A stretch of DNA of 64,000 bases, from NCBI RefSeq assembly GCF_900101845.1, contig NZ_FNAM01000005.1:1-64000 (forward strand), in the 5' to 3' direction. A program made the translations under genes and the position numbers. Positions 17,322 through 26,047 of this stretch are shown one piece after another (the stretch's first letter is position 1; the number at the start of each line of letters is the position of its first letter). The notes under the pieces are model-generated. The model did no database searches. It saw only the letters and a program-made list of their open reading frames with translations, and was not told where the DNA came from. The stretch is from Sporomusa acidovorans (lineage in GTDB: Bacteria; Bacillota; Negativicutes; Sporomusales; Sporomusaceae).

Positions 17322-18878
17322 ATGAAGGTCATTTCCAAGGAAGAGGCCGTTAGCTTAATCAATGACGGCGCATTTATTGGTATCGCGGGTTTTGTTGGTA
17401 ATAATCATCCTGAAACCATCACTGCCGCTTGTGAAGAAAACTTTTTAGCAAACGGACATCCCTGCAATCTAACCATTCAGTTTAGTGCTGGAATTGGCGA
17501 TAGCAAAGATCGCGGTTCCAACCACTTTGGTAATAAAGGTATGACTAAACGCATTATTGGCGGCCATTTTGGCTTGGCACCTAGATTGGGGAAATTGATT
17601 AGTGACAACCTAGTCGAGGCCTATAACCTGCCGCAAGGTACAGTTGCTCATATGTATCGGGCTGCGGCGGGGGGCAAGCCTGGCGTTTTAACCAAAGTCG
17701 GTTTGGGAACCTTCGTCGATCCACGGATTGAGGGTGGCAAGCTAAATGACCGCACAGCGGAAGAGATTGTTAAGGTAATGGAGATTGACGGCGAAGAGTA
17801 TTTGTTTTATAAAGCTTTTCCTATAGATGTTGCTCTTATTCGCGCTAGTGTTGCCGATGAAAAAGGTAACCTGGCAATGGGCCGGGAGGCTGTTTATTGT
17901 GAGGCTATCTCCATTGCGGGGGCGGCAAAAGCCAAAGGTGGCATTGTTATTGCTGAAGTAGAGCATATTGCCGCCGCCGGGACGCTGGACCCTCGCATGG
18001 TCAAGGTGCCGGGACTGTTGGTAGACTATGTGGTTATTGGTGATAAAGACAAGTTTAACCAAACATTTGGCGAGTATTACAATCCGGCTTACACTAGCGA
18101 AGTTAGAGTTCCGTTACGTACCATCGCCCTGCCGGCGCTGGACGAACGGAAGGTTATAGCTCGACGCGCAGCCATGGAGCTTATGCAGAACTGCAAAGCC
18201 AACCTGGGTATTGGCGTGCCGGAAGGAGTTGCAGCCGTCGCCGCCGAGGAAGGCATCGGCGACTGCATGACCCTGACGGTTGAAGCCGGTGGCTTCGGCG
18301 GGGTGCCGGCCGGCGGGCTTAGTTTCGGTGCTACTATGAATGCTGAAGCTATGATTGACCATGCTTATATGTTTGACTTTTATGATGGTGGCAATCTTGA
18401 TATTACCTGCTTAGGGATTGCCCAGGTTGACAGCGAGGGGAATCTTAACGTCAGCAAATTTGGGCCAAAGGTTGTCGGCTGCGGCGGATTTATTAATATC
18501 TCTCAGAATGCTAAAAAAGTAGTATTCTGTGGTACTTTGACTGCGGGTGGTCTAAAGACAGCGGTGCGGGACGGCAAGCTCATCATTGAAAAAGAGGGCA
18601 AAGCCAAAAAATTCGTTGATAAAGTCGAACAGGTAACCTTCAGTGGGAAATATTCACGGTCAATCAAGCAGACTGTAATATATATAACAGAACGTGCGGT
18701 TTTTACATTAAAACCGGAAGGTCTGGTTCTTACCGAGATCGCACCAGGTGTTGACCTGGAACGGGACGTACTGGCCCAAGTGGATGCAAAAGTCACAATA
18801 GCTTCTGACCTTAAGCTAATGGATGAGAGAATTTTCAAAGATGAACATATGGGATTGGCCGCTGACATTATGAAATGA
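17322..18878 (+). CDS. Propionate CoA-transferase-type acyl-CoA:carboxylate CoA transferase
   Basis: A 518-residue single-chain class I CoA transferase in which the alpha- and beta-type domains are fused. The catalytic glutamate lies in TVEAGGFGGVPAGGLSFGA, as in clostridial propionate CoA-transferases. GAGGGGG precedes the ATG. It is a second CoA transferase beside the two-subunit enzyme at 12840-14258, suggesting the pathway both activates one acid and releases another (for example 3-hydroxybutyrate or crotonate in, butyrate or acetate out). Confidence 0.88.
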   Translation: MKVISKEEAVSLINDGAFIGIAGFVGNNHPETITAACEENFLANGHPCNLTIQFSAGIGDSKDRGSNHFGNKGMTKRIIGGHFGLAPRLGKLISDNLVEAYNLPQGTVAHMYRAAAGGKPGVLTKVGLGTFVDPRIEGGKLNDRTAEEIVKVMEIDGEEYLFYKAFPIDVALIRASVADEKGNLAMGREAVYCEAISIAGAAKAKGGIVIAEVEHIAAAGTLDPRMVKVPGLLVDYVVIGDKDKFNQTFGEYYNPAYTSEVRVPLRTIALPALDERKVIARRAAMELMQNCKANLGIGVPEGVAAVAAEEGIGDCMTLTVEAGGFGGVPAGGLSFGATMNAEAMIDHAYMFDFYDGGNLDITCLGIAQVDSEGNLNVSKFGPKVVGCGGFINISQNAKKVVFCGTLTAGGLKTAVRDGKLIIEKEGKAKKFVDKVEQVTFSGKYSRSIKQTVIYITERAVFTLKPEGLVLTEIAPGVDLERDVLAQVDAKVTIASDLKLMDERIFKDEHMGLAADIMK

Positions 18879-18891
18879 GGTGGGATACACC

Positions 18892-19686
18892 ATGTCTGAA
18901 TACAGTACATTATTGATCACAGAAGCAGCCGGCATTGCCGTTGTCAGCCTTAACCGGCCTGAGGCCTTGAATGCGTTGAATTCGACTGTCCTTAATGATT
19001 TGTCGGCAGCCTTTGACGAAGTGGCCGGCAATGATACTGTGAAAGCTGTTATCCTAACAGGGGCTGGTGAAAAATCGTTTGTTGCCGGCGCTGATATTAC
19101 CCAAATGAAGGATATGAATGTCGTCGAAGCTAAGCTATTTGCTGAAAAAGGCCAAAGTGTATTTCTTAAAATTGAGCAATTTCCTAAACCGGTTATTGCT
19201 GCAATAAACGGTTTTGCACTAGGCGGTGGCTGTGAATTGGCGATGGCTTGTGATATCCGTATTGCTTCAGAAAATGCCAGATTCGGTCAGCCGGAAGTTG
19301 GTCTGGGAATTATCCCCGGCTTTGGCGGGACCCAGCGGCTGGCCAGGTTGGTTGGGAGAGGTATGGCAAAATTCCTAATTTATACAGCCGACATTATTGA
19401 TGCACAAGAAGCGTTACGGATCGGACTTGTTCAAAAGGTAACGACACCGGAAGCTTTGTTGGATGAAGCTCACAGTATTGTTAAACGCATTCTCAAGAAA
19501 AGTTCAATTGCTGTAAGTTTGGTTAAAGATGCTATCAATCGTGGAATGGAGATGGACATTGCTAATGCAATGCAATATGAGGCTTATATCTTCGGAACTT
19601 GCTTTGCCAGTGAAGATCAAAAAGAAGGCATGGCAGCCTTCGTAGAAAAACGTAAACCGTCATTTTGCGGCCAATTTGCAAAGTAA
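18892..19686 (+). CDS. Enoyl-CoA hydratase (crotonase family)
   Basis: A 264-residue crotonase. The oxyanion-hole segments FVAGADITQM and ALGGGCELAMACD are present, as is the catalytic glutamate region GQPEVGLGIIPGFGGTQRL with both conserved glutamates. The start at 18892 is preferred over in-frame 18880 because GAGGTGGGAT lies in between. It forms (S)-3-hydroxyacyl-CoA, opposite to the MaoC-type enzyme upstream. No 3-hydroxyacyl-CoA dehydrogenase or thiolase is present in the operon. Confidence 0.9.
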   Translation: MSEYSTLLITEAAGIAVVSLNRPEALNALNSTVLNDLSAAFDEVAGNDTVKAVILTGAGEKSFVAGADITQMKDMNVVEAKLFAEKGQSVFLKIEQFPKPVIAAINGFALGGGCELAMACDIRIASENARFGQPEVGLGIIPGFGGTQRLARLVGRGMAKFLIYTADIIDAQEALRIGLVQKVTTPEALLDEAHSIVKRILKKSSIAVSLVKDAINRGMEMDIANAMQYEAYIFGTCFASEDQKEGMAAFVEKRKPSFCGQFAK

Positions 19687-19740
19687 GAGGATACAGGGGG
19701 TGGGTTTTCCCCGCCCCTGTCTTTAAAAAGGAGCGGTAGT

Positions 19741-20520
19741 ATGCCAAACATCATTGCGTGTTATAAATGGGTCTTAGATGAACAAGACATAAAGATTAAT
19801 CCGGGAACCCTGGCACTTGACACCAGTAGGGCAAAGCGAAAAATCAGCGAATATGACCGAAATGCTATCGAAGAAGCAGTATTGCAAGCCGAAAAATGCG
19901 GTGCTTCAGTGGCTTGCCTTACATTTGGGGATAATTCGGCGAAACAATCATTGAAAGACGCCCTCTCGCGCGGACCGGAAAGGGCGTTTTGGGTGAATGA
20001 TAATGCGGCGCAAATTGCCGATGGATTTGTAACAGCCAACGTACTTGCTGCTGCTTTGCGTAAAATCGAAAACTATGACCTTATTCTGTGTGGGGAAGGT
20101 TCGGCGGACAGTTATGGCCAGCAGGTTGGCCCCAGACTGGCAACCCTGTTGGCCATCCCGGCTATCACCTTTGTTTCTGAAATGAAGGTCGAAGACAACA
20201 AGGTGGTTGCAACGCGGAAAATCGGTGACTGCACCGAAGTGGTTACTGCTGAATTTCCTGTAGTAGTTACTGTTTTGCCAGAAATTAATAAGCCAAGGAT
20301 TCCAAGCTTAAAACAGGTTCTCGGTGCAGCTAAACGACCGGTAGTCGAATGGAAAATCGGTGATTTGGGTTTAGGTGCCGCAGAGATCAGCCCTGTCAAT
20401 AAGGTAAAAGAAATAAAGGGTTTTGTTATGAGCCGTAAAAACGTAACCTATAAGGATGGAACTCCGGCTGAAAAAGTAGCTGGTCTTGTAGCAAGCCTTG
20501 CCAAAGAAGGCGTACTGTAG
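19741..20520 (+). CDS. etfB: Electron transfer flavoprotein beta subunit (FixA-like)
   Basis: A 259-residue EtfB/FixA chain with the nucleotide-binding region AACLTFGDNSAKQSLKDALSRG-like segment near residues 55-80 and the C-terminal recognition loop. AAGGAGCGG precedes the ATG. It is immediately followed by EtfA. With FixC and FixX partners it likely carries electrons between acyl-CoA dehydrogenase and a membrane quinone or ferredoxin pool. Whether it bifurcates electrons is not decided by the sequence alone. Confidence 0.9.
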   Translation: MPNIIACYKWVLDEQDIKINPGTLALDTSRAKRKISEYDRNAIEEAVLQAEKCGASVACLTFGDNSAKQSLKDALSRGPERAFWVNDNAAQIADGFVTANVLAAALRKIENYDLILCGEGSADSYGQQVGPRLATLLAIPAITFVSEMKVEDNKVVATRKIGDCTEVVTAEFPVVVTVLPEINKPRIPSLKQVLGAAKRPVVEWKIGDLGLGAAEISPVNKVKEIKGFVMSRKNVTYKDGTPAEKVAGLVASLAKEGVL

Positions 20521-20532
20521 GGAGGAATAGAA

Positions 20533-21468
20533 ATGGCGGGAATTTGGATTTATTCTGAAGATACTATTGTCGCCCAGCAGCTCATGACAATGGCTCGGCC
20601 ACTGGCTGACAAACTGGGACAACCGCTTTGTGTTGTCACTATTGCTGAACAAGCTGCTCCGGAATTTGTGGCTGCAGGTGCTAACAAGGTATTTGTTTTA
20701 AAAAATGATAGTGATTGGCCTGAAAGTTATGCCCCGGCACTGGTTGCACTTGCCGAACAGGAAACGCCGACGGCATTTTTTATCGGTGCAACGTTTCGCG
20801 GGAAGGACTTGGCGGCCAAGATAGCTGCCCGGTTGAAAACCGGACTAGTAACAGATGCTTTTGCAGTGCGGTTCGAAAATGGTGAAATTGAAACCGACAG
20901 GGCTATGTATGGCGGTTTAGCGGTATGTACTGAAATTCTTAAAGGGATTGCGGTTGTTACAATTCCGCCGCGCACCTTTGATATGCCGGCTAAGGATAGC
21001 GGCAGGAGCGGCGAAATTGTGACTATAGACGCCAGTATTGATGCTACTATGGCTGTGGAAAATGTCTGTCCAATTGTCCGGCAAGGCGCTGACATAACCA
21101 AAACGGAAAAATTGGTCTGTGTAGGCCGTGGTCTTGCTAAACAGGTGGACATGAAACTGGCGGAGGATCTGGCCGGTGCTTTAGGGGCGGAATTAGGTTG
21201 TACCCGCAGTATTGCCGAAGACTATCATTGGTTGCCTAACGAAACCTATATTGGTCTATCCGGACAAAAGATAAAGCCCGTCTTGTATCTTTCGATGGGC
21301 GTATCAGGCCAGGTTCAGCACATAGCCGGAATCCGGGACTCCAAAGTTATTGTAGCGATAGACAGTAATGAGAACGCTCCTATTTTTGCTGCTGCCGATT
21401 ACGGCATAGTCGGCGATCTTTATGAAATCGTCCCGCTCTTAATTGAGGCGATAAAAAACCAAAAGTAG
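20533..21468 (+). CDS. etfA: Electron transfer flavoprotein alpha subunit (FixB-like)
   Basis: A 311-residue EtfA/FixB chain. The C-terminal FAD domain shows VGRGLAKQVD, LYLSMGVSGQVQHIAGI and the usual ending DYGIVGDLYEIVP. GGAGG lies 8 bases before the ATG and 12 bases follow the etfB stop. It forms the heterodimer with the upstream EtfB. Confidence 0.92.
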   Translation: MAGIWIYSEDTIVAQQLMTMARPLADKLGQPLCVVTIAEQAAPEFVAAGANKVFVLKNDSDWPESYAPALVALAEQETPTAFFIGATFRGKDLAAKIAARLKTGLVTDAFAVRFENGEIETDRAMYGGLAVCTEILKGIAVVTIPPRTFDMPAKDSGRSGEIVTIDASIDATMAVENVCPIVRQGADITKTEKLVCVGRGLAKQVDMKLAEDLAGALGAELGCTRSIAEDYHWLPNETYIGLSGQKIKPVLYLSMGVSGQVQHIAGIRDSKVIVAIDSNENAPIFAAADYGIVGDLYEIVPLLIEAIKNQK

Positions 21469-21487
21469 TAAGGGTAGGTGAAGTTTC

Positions 21488-22771
21488 ATGGACGAACAAG
21501 AAAAATTTGATGCGATAATTATCGGTGCCGGACCTGCAGGGACAGCTTGCGCTTATATATTGGCCAGAGAAGGTAAGAATGTACTGGTTATCGAGCGGGG
21601 TGTAAGCGCCGGCTGTAAAAATGTTACCGGTGGACGTCTCTATACCTATGCGCTTGAACTGGTTGAGCCCGGACTTCATGAGGAAGCCCCGCTTGAACGT
21701 AAAGTAGTTCGGGAGCAGATTATGCTGTTAGGGGCCGGCAGTGCAATAACAGTTGATTATCTTGATTACACTTTTAAGCAGGATATACCGCAATCCTACA
21801 GCATCCTCAGAGCGCCCTTTGACGAATGGTTTGCCGGCAAGGCCGAAGAGCAAGGTGCTATGATTGCTCCAGGGATATTAGTGGATGATTTGATAATACA
21901 AGATAATAAAGTGATTGGTGTCAAGGCCGGGGAAGATGAAATGTATGCTGCTGTGGTGATAGCGGCTGATGGCATAAATTCATTTATGGCGCAAAAAGCA
22001 GGCTTGCGCAGTGACATCACCGGGCATATGGCAGGGGTCGGCGTTAAAGAAATTATCGAACTGCCGGCCGAAACTATTCAACAGCGCTTTAATCTTGCGG
22101 CTGATGAAGGTACGGCCAGAATGATAATCGGCTGTACCGAAGGAATTCAAGGCGGCGGATTCCTCTATACCAACAAAGACAGTATTTCGCTGGGAATTGT
22201 GTTTAGCCCGGAATCAGCTGCTAAGCAAGGTAAGAGTATCCAGCAAATATATCAGGACTTTAAAATGCATCCTGCTATCTTTCCGCTAATCGGCGATGGA
22301 AATTCTGTGGAATATGGGGCTCACCTTGTCCCCGAAAGTGGTTGGCGGGGTGTCCCGGGCAAACTTTACCGGGACGGCTTCCTGATAACCGGTGATGCCG
22401 CAGGGTTTTGTATTAATACCGGAACAATTTTGCGCGGTATTGATCTGGCTATTGTTAGCGGTGTAGCCGCCGCCCGGGCTGTGATCAAAACTGCGGACAA
22501 CGCGGCTATCGGTCCGGCGTATGTAAAAGAATTAGAAGAGTTGGGGCTGATTCCGACAATGAAAATGTTTGCCGGCTGGCCCGATATTGTCGCAATACCG
22601 CGGATGGCCGAGACGTACCCTAGGTTGGCCAATGACGTTGTGCGGTTTATGTTTGCCGTTGATGGGAGTGTACCGCAAAAAATGCCTAAGGCAATGAAGA
22701 ATATTGTAAAACGTCATATATCGATAGGCCAGTTGCTATCTGACGGCTGGAAGGGGGTTACTTCGGTATGA
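21488..22771 (+). CDS. fixC: FixC-like flavoprotein (ETF:quinone oxidoreductase family)
   Basis: A 427-residue FAD protein with the dinucleotide motif GAGPAGTACAYILAREGK at the N-terminus, a DGINSFMA segment and GDAAGFCINTG near residue 300. This length and layout match FixC, the soluble relative of ETF-ubiquinone oxidoreductase. Its 3' end overlaps the ferredoxin-like fixX by four bases (ATGA), so the two are translationally coupled. With EtfBA it forms a FixABCX-type electron complex linked to acyl-CoA chemistry, as in the carnitine and nitrogen-fixation systems. Confidence 0.9.
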   Translation: MDEQEKFDAIIIGAGPAGTACAYILAREGKNVLVIERGVSAGCKNVTGGRLYTYALELVEPGLHEEAPLERKVVREQIMLLGAGSAITVDYLDYTFKQDIPQSYSILRAPFDEWFAGKAEEQGAMIAPGILVDDLIIQDNKVIGVKAGEDEMYAAVVIAADGINSFMAQKAGLRSDITGHMAGVGVKEIIELPAETIQQRFNLAADEGTARMIIGCTEGIQGGGFLYTNKDSISLGIVFSPESAAKQGKSIQQIYQDFKMHPAIFPLIGDGNSVEYGAHLVPESGWRGVPGKLYRDGFLITGDAAGFCINTGTILRGIDLAIVSGVAAARAVIKTADNAAIGPAYVKELEELGLIPTMKMFAGWPDIVAIPRMAETYPRLANDVVRFMFAVDGSVPQKMPKAMKNIVKRHISIGQLLSDGWKGVTSV

Positions 22772-23058
22772 CGGTGAAGAAACAAGGACCAGAAGAATTG
22801 TTGGGGCTAAATAAGTTTTCCGTAGATGAAGAAAAAGCGCATATCGTGATTGACAAGGTTATTTGTGCCAAATGCCAGGATAAGCCGTGCTTAGTCGTCT
22901 GTCCGGCAGTTTTATATACTTTAAAAGACGGTGAGATTAATTTTGATTATGCAGGTTGTCTGGAATGCGGTACTTGCAGAGTGATGTGTAAAAATAAGGG
23001 GATTACCAAGTGGGTTTATCCAAGGGGAACCTTTGGCATAGCCTTCCGCTATGGGTGA
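22768..23058 (+). CDS. fixX: FixX-like ferredoxin
   Basis: A 96-residue ferredoxin-like protein of FixX length. The cysteine pattern CAKCQDKPCLVVCP and CLECGTCRVMC can bind at least one [4Fe-4S] cluster. It overlaps fixC by ATGA and closes the operon. It should accept or donate electrons for the FixC flavoprotein. Confidence 0.9.
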   Translation: MTVKKQGPEELLGLNKFSVDEEKAHIVIDKVICAKCQDKPCLVVCPAVLYTLKDGEINFDYAGCLECGTCRVMCKNKGITKWVYPRGTFGIAFRYG

Positions 23059-23183
23059 AAGACAGCCGGGTAATTCAGAAATCCGATTAATCGCAGGCGG
23101 GAGTGGAAGAGTTACTATCTGACGCTCCTGTCTTTAAGTTTTAGCCTTATTCGTTAAGTTATAAAGGTTATTTTAGAGTCGGG

Positions 23184-24053
23184 GTGGTTGGTTTGCCGGT
23201 AAATTCTTTGCAACGGCCAGAGGTCATTCTTAATCACTATATGGAGGTATTTCCTTGTTTGACAGAACTATGCCGCGGTGATGTGGGGGTGGCCGTAACT
23301 GACCGGGAAAAATATTTGCTATATAAACCGGGAAAACAGTTGGATTTAAATATACCTGCCGGAACTCCGCTTAAAATAAATACGGCGGTTTACCGGGCTA
23401 TTCGCGAGGGGCGACGGACGACTACCAGAGGCGATAAGACAATATTTGGATTGCCGTATATTGCCATGGCTATTCCCATTTACCATGAGCAGCAGGTGAT
23501 TGGAGCTGCAGTAATCGTTGAATCGACCGAACAGCAAGATGCAATGAAAAATATGGCTGCCCAGTTGATGAATAGTATTCATGTATTAGCCAGTACCACC
23601 GAAGAAATCTCAGCTCAGTCTGAAGAAATAGCCGGTGTTAGTCACACTCTAGTAGAGGTAGCCAAAGAATCACAGTCAAGACTTAGAGAAACTGACCAAG
23701 TCTTAGGATTAATTCGTGATATTGCTTCGCAAACCACTCTATTAGGGTTAAACGCCGCTATTGAGGCCGCCCGCGTAGGCGAGCAAGGCCGGGGATTCGG
23801 GGTAGTGGCCGAGGAAATCCGGAAGTTGTCAGGCAATAGCACTGCTTCAATCCAAGAGATCAATAGAATCATAGCTATAATACAATCTGACAGTCAAAAT
23901 TTATATAATCAAATGGCGCAAATTGATTCAGCTATTGCCCAGATTGCTGCGGCAATTTCGTCTGTTTCAGGGGCTGTTCAACAAGCAAGTGTTATGGTTA
24001 CAAATCTAGATAAATTAGCCGATGGTATAAGTGCCGACGAAAATGAATCCTAA
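23184..24053 (+). CDS. Soluble methyl-accepting chemotaxis-type transducer
   Basis: A 289-residue protein with no membrane segment or signal peptide. An N-terminal sensory domain (about 1-125, of a GAF/cache-like size) is joined to a shortened MCP signalling domain with the hairpin-tip sequence [20 protein letters not shown]. It would couple a cytoplasmic signal to CheA/CheW. The GTG start has only a weak upstream GGGG, so the start is tentative. It follows the acyl-CoA operon by 125 bases, so it could sense a metabolite of that pathway; this is speculative. Confidence 0.82.
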   Translation: MVGLPVNSLQRPEVILNHYMEVFPCLTELCRGDVGVAVTDREKYLLYKPGKQLDLNIPAGTPLKINTAVYRAIREGRRTTTRGDKTIFGLPYIAMAIPIYHEQQVIGAAVIVESTEQQDAMKNMAAQLMNSIHVLASTTEEISAQSEEIAGVSHTLVEVAKESQSRLRETDQVLGLIRDIASQTTLLGLNAAIEAARVGEQGRGFGVVAEEIRKLSGNSTASIQEINRIIAIIQSDSQNLYNQMAQIDSAIAQIAAAISSVSGAVQQASVMVTNLDKLADGISADENES

Positions 24054-24058
24054 TTAGT

Positions 24059-24110
24059 GTACGCAAAAATGTCTCGAAGGTAGCTGGAACATCAGGGCAT
24101 TTTTGCGTGC
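24059..24110 (+). terminator. Long hairpin after the chemotaxis gene
   Basis: gtacgcaaaaatg and catttttgcgtgc form an 11-13-bp stem with a 26-base loop just after the stop at 24053. It has no T-tract, so it may be a weak terminator or a 3' stabilising structure. Confidence 0.5.
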
Positions 24111-24483
24111 AGCATGACATAGGGCGCTATTACCGTAGAGAGCAGGCAATCCTCACCACTTTTATTTTTAGCTTCGTGATGTGCTGGGGAGCTTTGCTCT
24201 GGCACTGTGGAAGCTCCGGAAAGAACTGCTCAATAGGGGTAAGCAAGCAGCAGAGAGCATAAAACCTCGAAGTTCTAATGATTAGGCTTCAAGGTTTTTT
24301 TTTTAGCCGGACAATAGTAAAAGTAGGACTTTTGTCCTATAAAGACATTGAAGAGATCATACGATGTATAAAAATGGGTGTAAATCAGCCAAATACTGGG
24401 TATGCTTTGGAACCCATGAGGGAAACTAATTTTTAGCCTGAAAGCAGCTTAATAGACGGCGCCCAATGAAAAAATAAAATGAG
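24111..24483. other. Intergenic region with terminator
   Basis: About 370 bases without a supported gene. A plus-strand open frame from about 24167 to 24287 encodes a leucine/lysine-rich stretch (FALALWKLRKELLNRG) but has no start or ribosome-binding site and may be a relic. A good terminator lies at 24261-24302. The rest, up to the GAGGTG at 24481, is AT-rich with no clear promoter. Confidence 0.4.
24261..24302 (+). terminator. Intrinsic terminator
   Basis: aaaacct-c-gaag and cttc-a-aggtttt pair around a 14-base loop and run into ten T residues. No intact gene lies directly upstream, which suggests decay of a former gene or a short RNA. Confidence 0.7.
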
Positions 24484-24495
24484 GTGTTGATTGAT

Positions 24496-25608
24496 TTGAA
24501 TCTACAAGCTATTTTCCGTAAGTCAGTGCTGAGAGCAGGGACGCTAACGCTGTGCCTGTCGCTGGCTATAGGCTTGTTCCAGCCAACCAAAACCGAGGCC
24601 TTTAGTCTTGGCCAGCTTGGCGGCTCAATCCTGAGCACTGCCGCACAACAGCAGAAAGTAAGGGAATCACTTGACTACTATGAAAATGATGGGCGCAATG
24701 AACTTTTTGAGGAACTTAAAAAATCAGACGGAGTGAACAGTGATTCTTATTTAAATGAAGAATTGGGGCGTATAATGGGAAATTTGGCAAGCGCAATTGC
24801 CAAAACGGACTCTTCCATAACCGATAAGCCCTACAACTATTTTATTAACCCTAAAACCGAATTTAATGCCTATTGCAGCCTGGGTCATAACGTTTCTGTC
24901 AATACGGGAGTGTTTTCCCTTTTGGATAATGACGAAGACAAAATCGCGGCCGTTGTGGCCCACGAGTTGGTACACGGACAGAAAAAGCACCCGATCAATG
25001 GTGCCAAAAAAAGGCTAACGGTAGAATTTGTGCAAAAGGTTGCCGGGGCGCAAATGAATGGCGGCGGCAAGCTAGCTGTTGATGTGGTCGCGACCAATGT
25101 CAAGGCTGTTGGCGTGACCAAACCGAATGAATGGGAAGCGGACAACGTTGCTTATGGCTATTTAACGGCAGCCGGTTACAATCCGGGTGCCCCGGCGGCA
25201 GTATGGCAGCGGGTTATCGACAAGATGGGCCAGGGTGGCGCCAAAGGTCTTTTCGACGATCTTTTAAATCCTTCCACCCATCCGGGTGAAAAGGAAAGAC
25301 GCGACAATTATGCTAAAAAGCTGACCGAGTACAGCAATAACAAAGTTGCTGTTAACGCTGCCACCGGTGAAATTAGCATTAACGGCAAACCGTTTATGAA
25401 ACCGGCCGCGGTCGCTAATATGAGCGGCCTGGAACGCAGCTATTTGGTAGCAGGCAATTTGGCCGCCGCTTATCACAGCAATCAATCCCTTGAGCAAGCC
25501 TCGAATGACAATGGCATCATACGGCTTGGCGGCTTTTCAATCGTACAACCGTGTGGGGCTGATGCGGCTGCCGATGAACTTGTACAAGTTTTAAATGCCA
25601 TTAAATAA
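24496..25608 (+). CDS. M48-family zinc metallopeptidase, exported
   Basis: A 370-residue protein with an N-terminal signal peptide (positively charged start, LTLCLSLAIGLFQP core) and the M48 catalytic motif HELVH (about residue 155), with the third zinc ligand in EWEADNVAYGY. The C-terminal third is of unknown role. TTG 24496 is preferred because GAGGTG lies 9 bases upstream; other in-frame GTG/TTG codons overlap the ribosome-binding site. It resembles the exported BepA/LoiP-type proteases that act in the cell envelope. Confidence 0.82.
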   Translation: MNLQAIFRKSVLRAGTLTLCLSLAIGLFQPTKTEAFSLGQLGGSILSTAAQQQKVRESLDYYENDGRNELFEELKKSDGVNSDSYLNEELGRIMGNLASAIAKTDSSITDKPYNYFINPKTEFNAYCSLGHNVSVNTGVFSLLDNDEDKIAAVVAHELVHGQKKHPINGAKKRLTVEFVQKVAGAQMNGGGKLAVDVVATNVKAVGVTKPNEWEADNVAYGYLTAAGYNPGAPAAVWQRVIDKMGQGGAKGLFDDLLNPSTHPGEKERRDNYAKKLTEYSNNKVAVNAATGEISINGKPFMKPAAVANMSGLERSYLVAGNLAAAYHSNQSLEQASNDNGIIRLGGFSIVQPCGADAAADELVQVLNAIK

Positions 25609-25615
25609 TACCCCA

Positions 25616-25654
25616 AAAACCCTAAAGTCTAAAATCGACTTTAGGGTTTTTTTT
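25616..25654 (+). terminator. Intrinsic terminator of the M48 gene
   Basis: A perfect 13-bp stem (aaaccctaaagtc with its complement, loop of seven) is followed by eight T residues. Confidence 0.9.
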
Positions 25655-25683
25655 ATAATTTTTTGTGTTTGGGAGTAAAATAA

Positions 25684-26001
25684 GGGAAGGAAATCAATGA
25701 CAATGATAGAATAAATACTAACATAGAATATTTATTTATTGATAGTAAAAACATTTTCCCTGTTTGGTCCAATCAGGCATCAGGCATGTTGCAATTTACG
25801 ATCTGGACGGCGCTTGAGCTGGAAGGACTGGGCGTGTCCTTGCAACACTATAACCCGGTTATCGATGACAGGGTTAAGCGGGAATGGGATATTCCGTCTA
25901 ACTGGAAGCTGATTGCCCAGATGCCTTTTGGCAAGCCTGTGGCTCAGCCATCGCCCAAGGAATGCCTGCCTTTAGAGGAACGAGTAAAATTTTATAAATA
26001 A
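25684..26001 (+). pseudogene. Nitroreductase-family C-terminal fragment
   Basis: An open frame following TAA at 25681 encodes the C-terminal third of an FMN-dependent nitroreductase-like protein, with FPVWSNQASGMLQF, ELEGLGVSLQHYNP and MPFGKPVAQPSPKE. The N-terminal FMN-binding half is missing, and there is no plausible start or ribosome-binding site before the conserved region. The ATG at 25786 would yield only 71 residues. It is a truncated relic next to an efflux pump with a truncated regulator, so this spot has seen deletions. Confidence 0.75.
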
Positions 26002-26004
26002 ACG

Positions 26005-26041
26005 AAACAGGCTGAGCACTTTGCAGTGCTTAGCCTGTTTT
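26005..26041. terminator. Bidirectional terminator
   Basis: aaacaggct-g-agcact and agtgct-t-agcctgtttt pair around ttgc. A and T runs lie on both sides, serving the convergent nitroreductase relic and the Bcr/CflA gene. Confidence 0.85.
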
Positions 26042-26047
26042 CATAAA

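Noticed and set aside
24167..24287. Leucine/lysine-rich open stretch
   Set aside because: No start codon or ribosome-binding site; may be a relic but cannot be supported as a gene.
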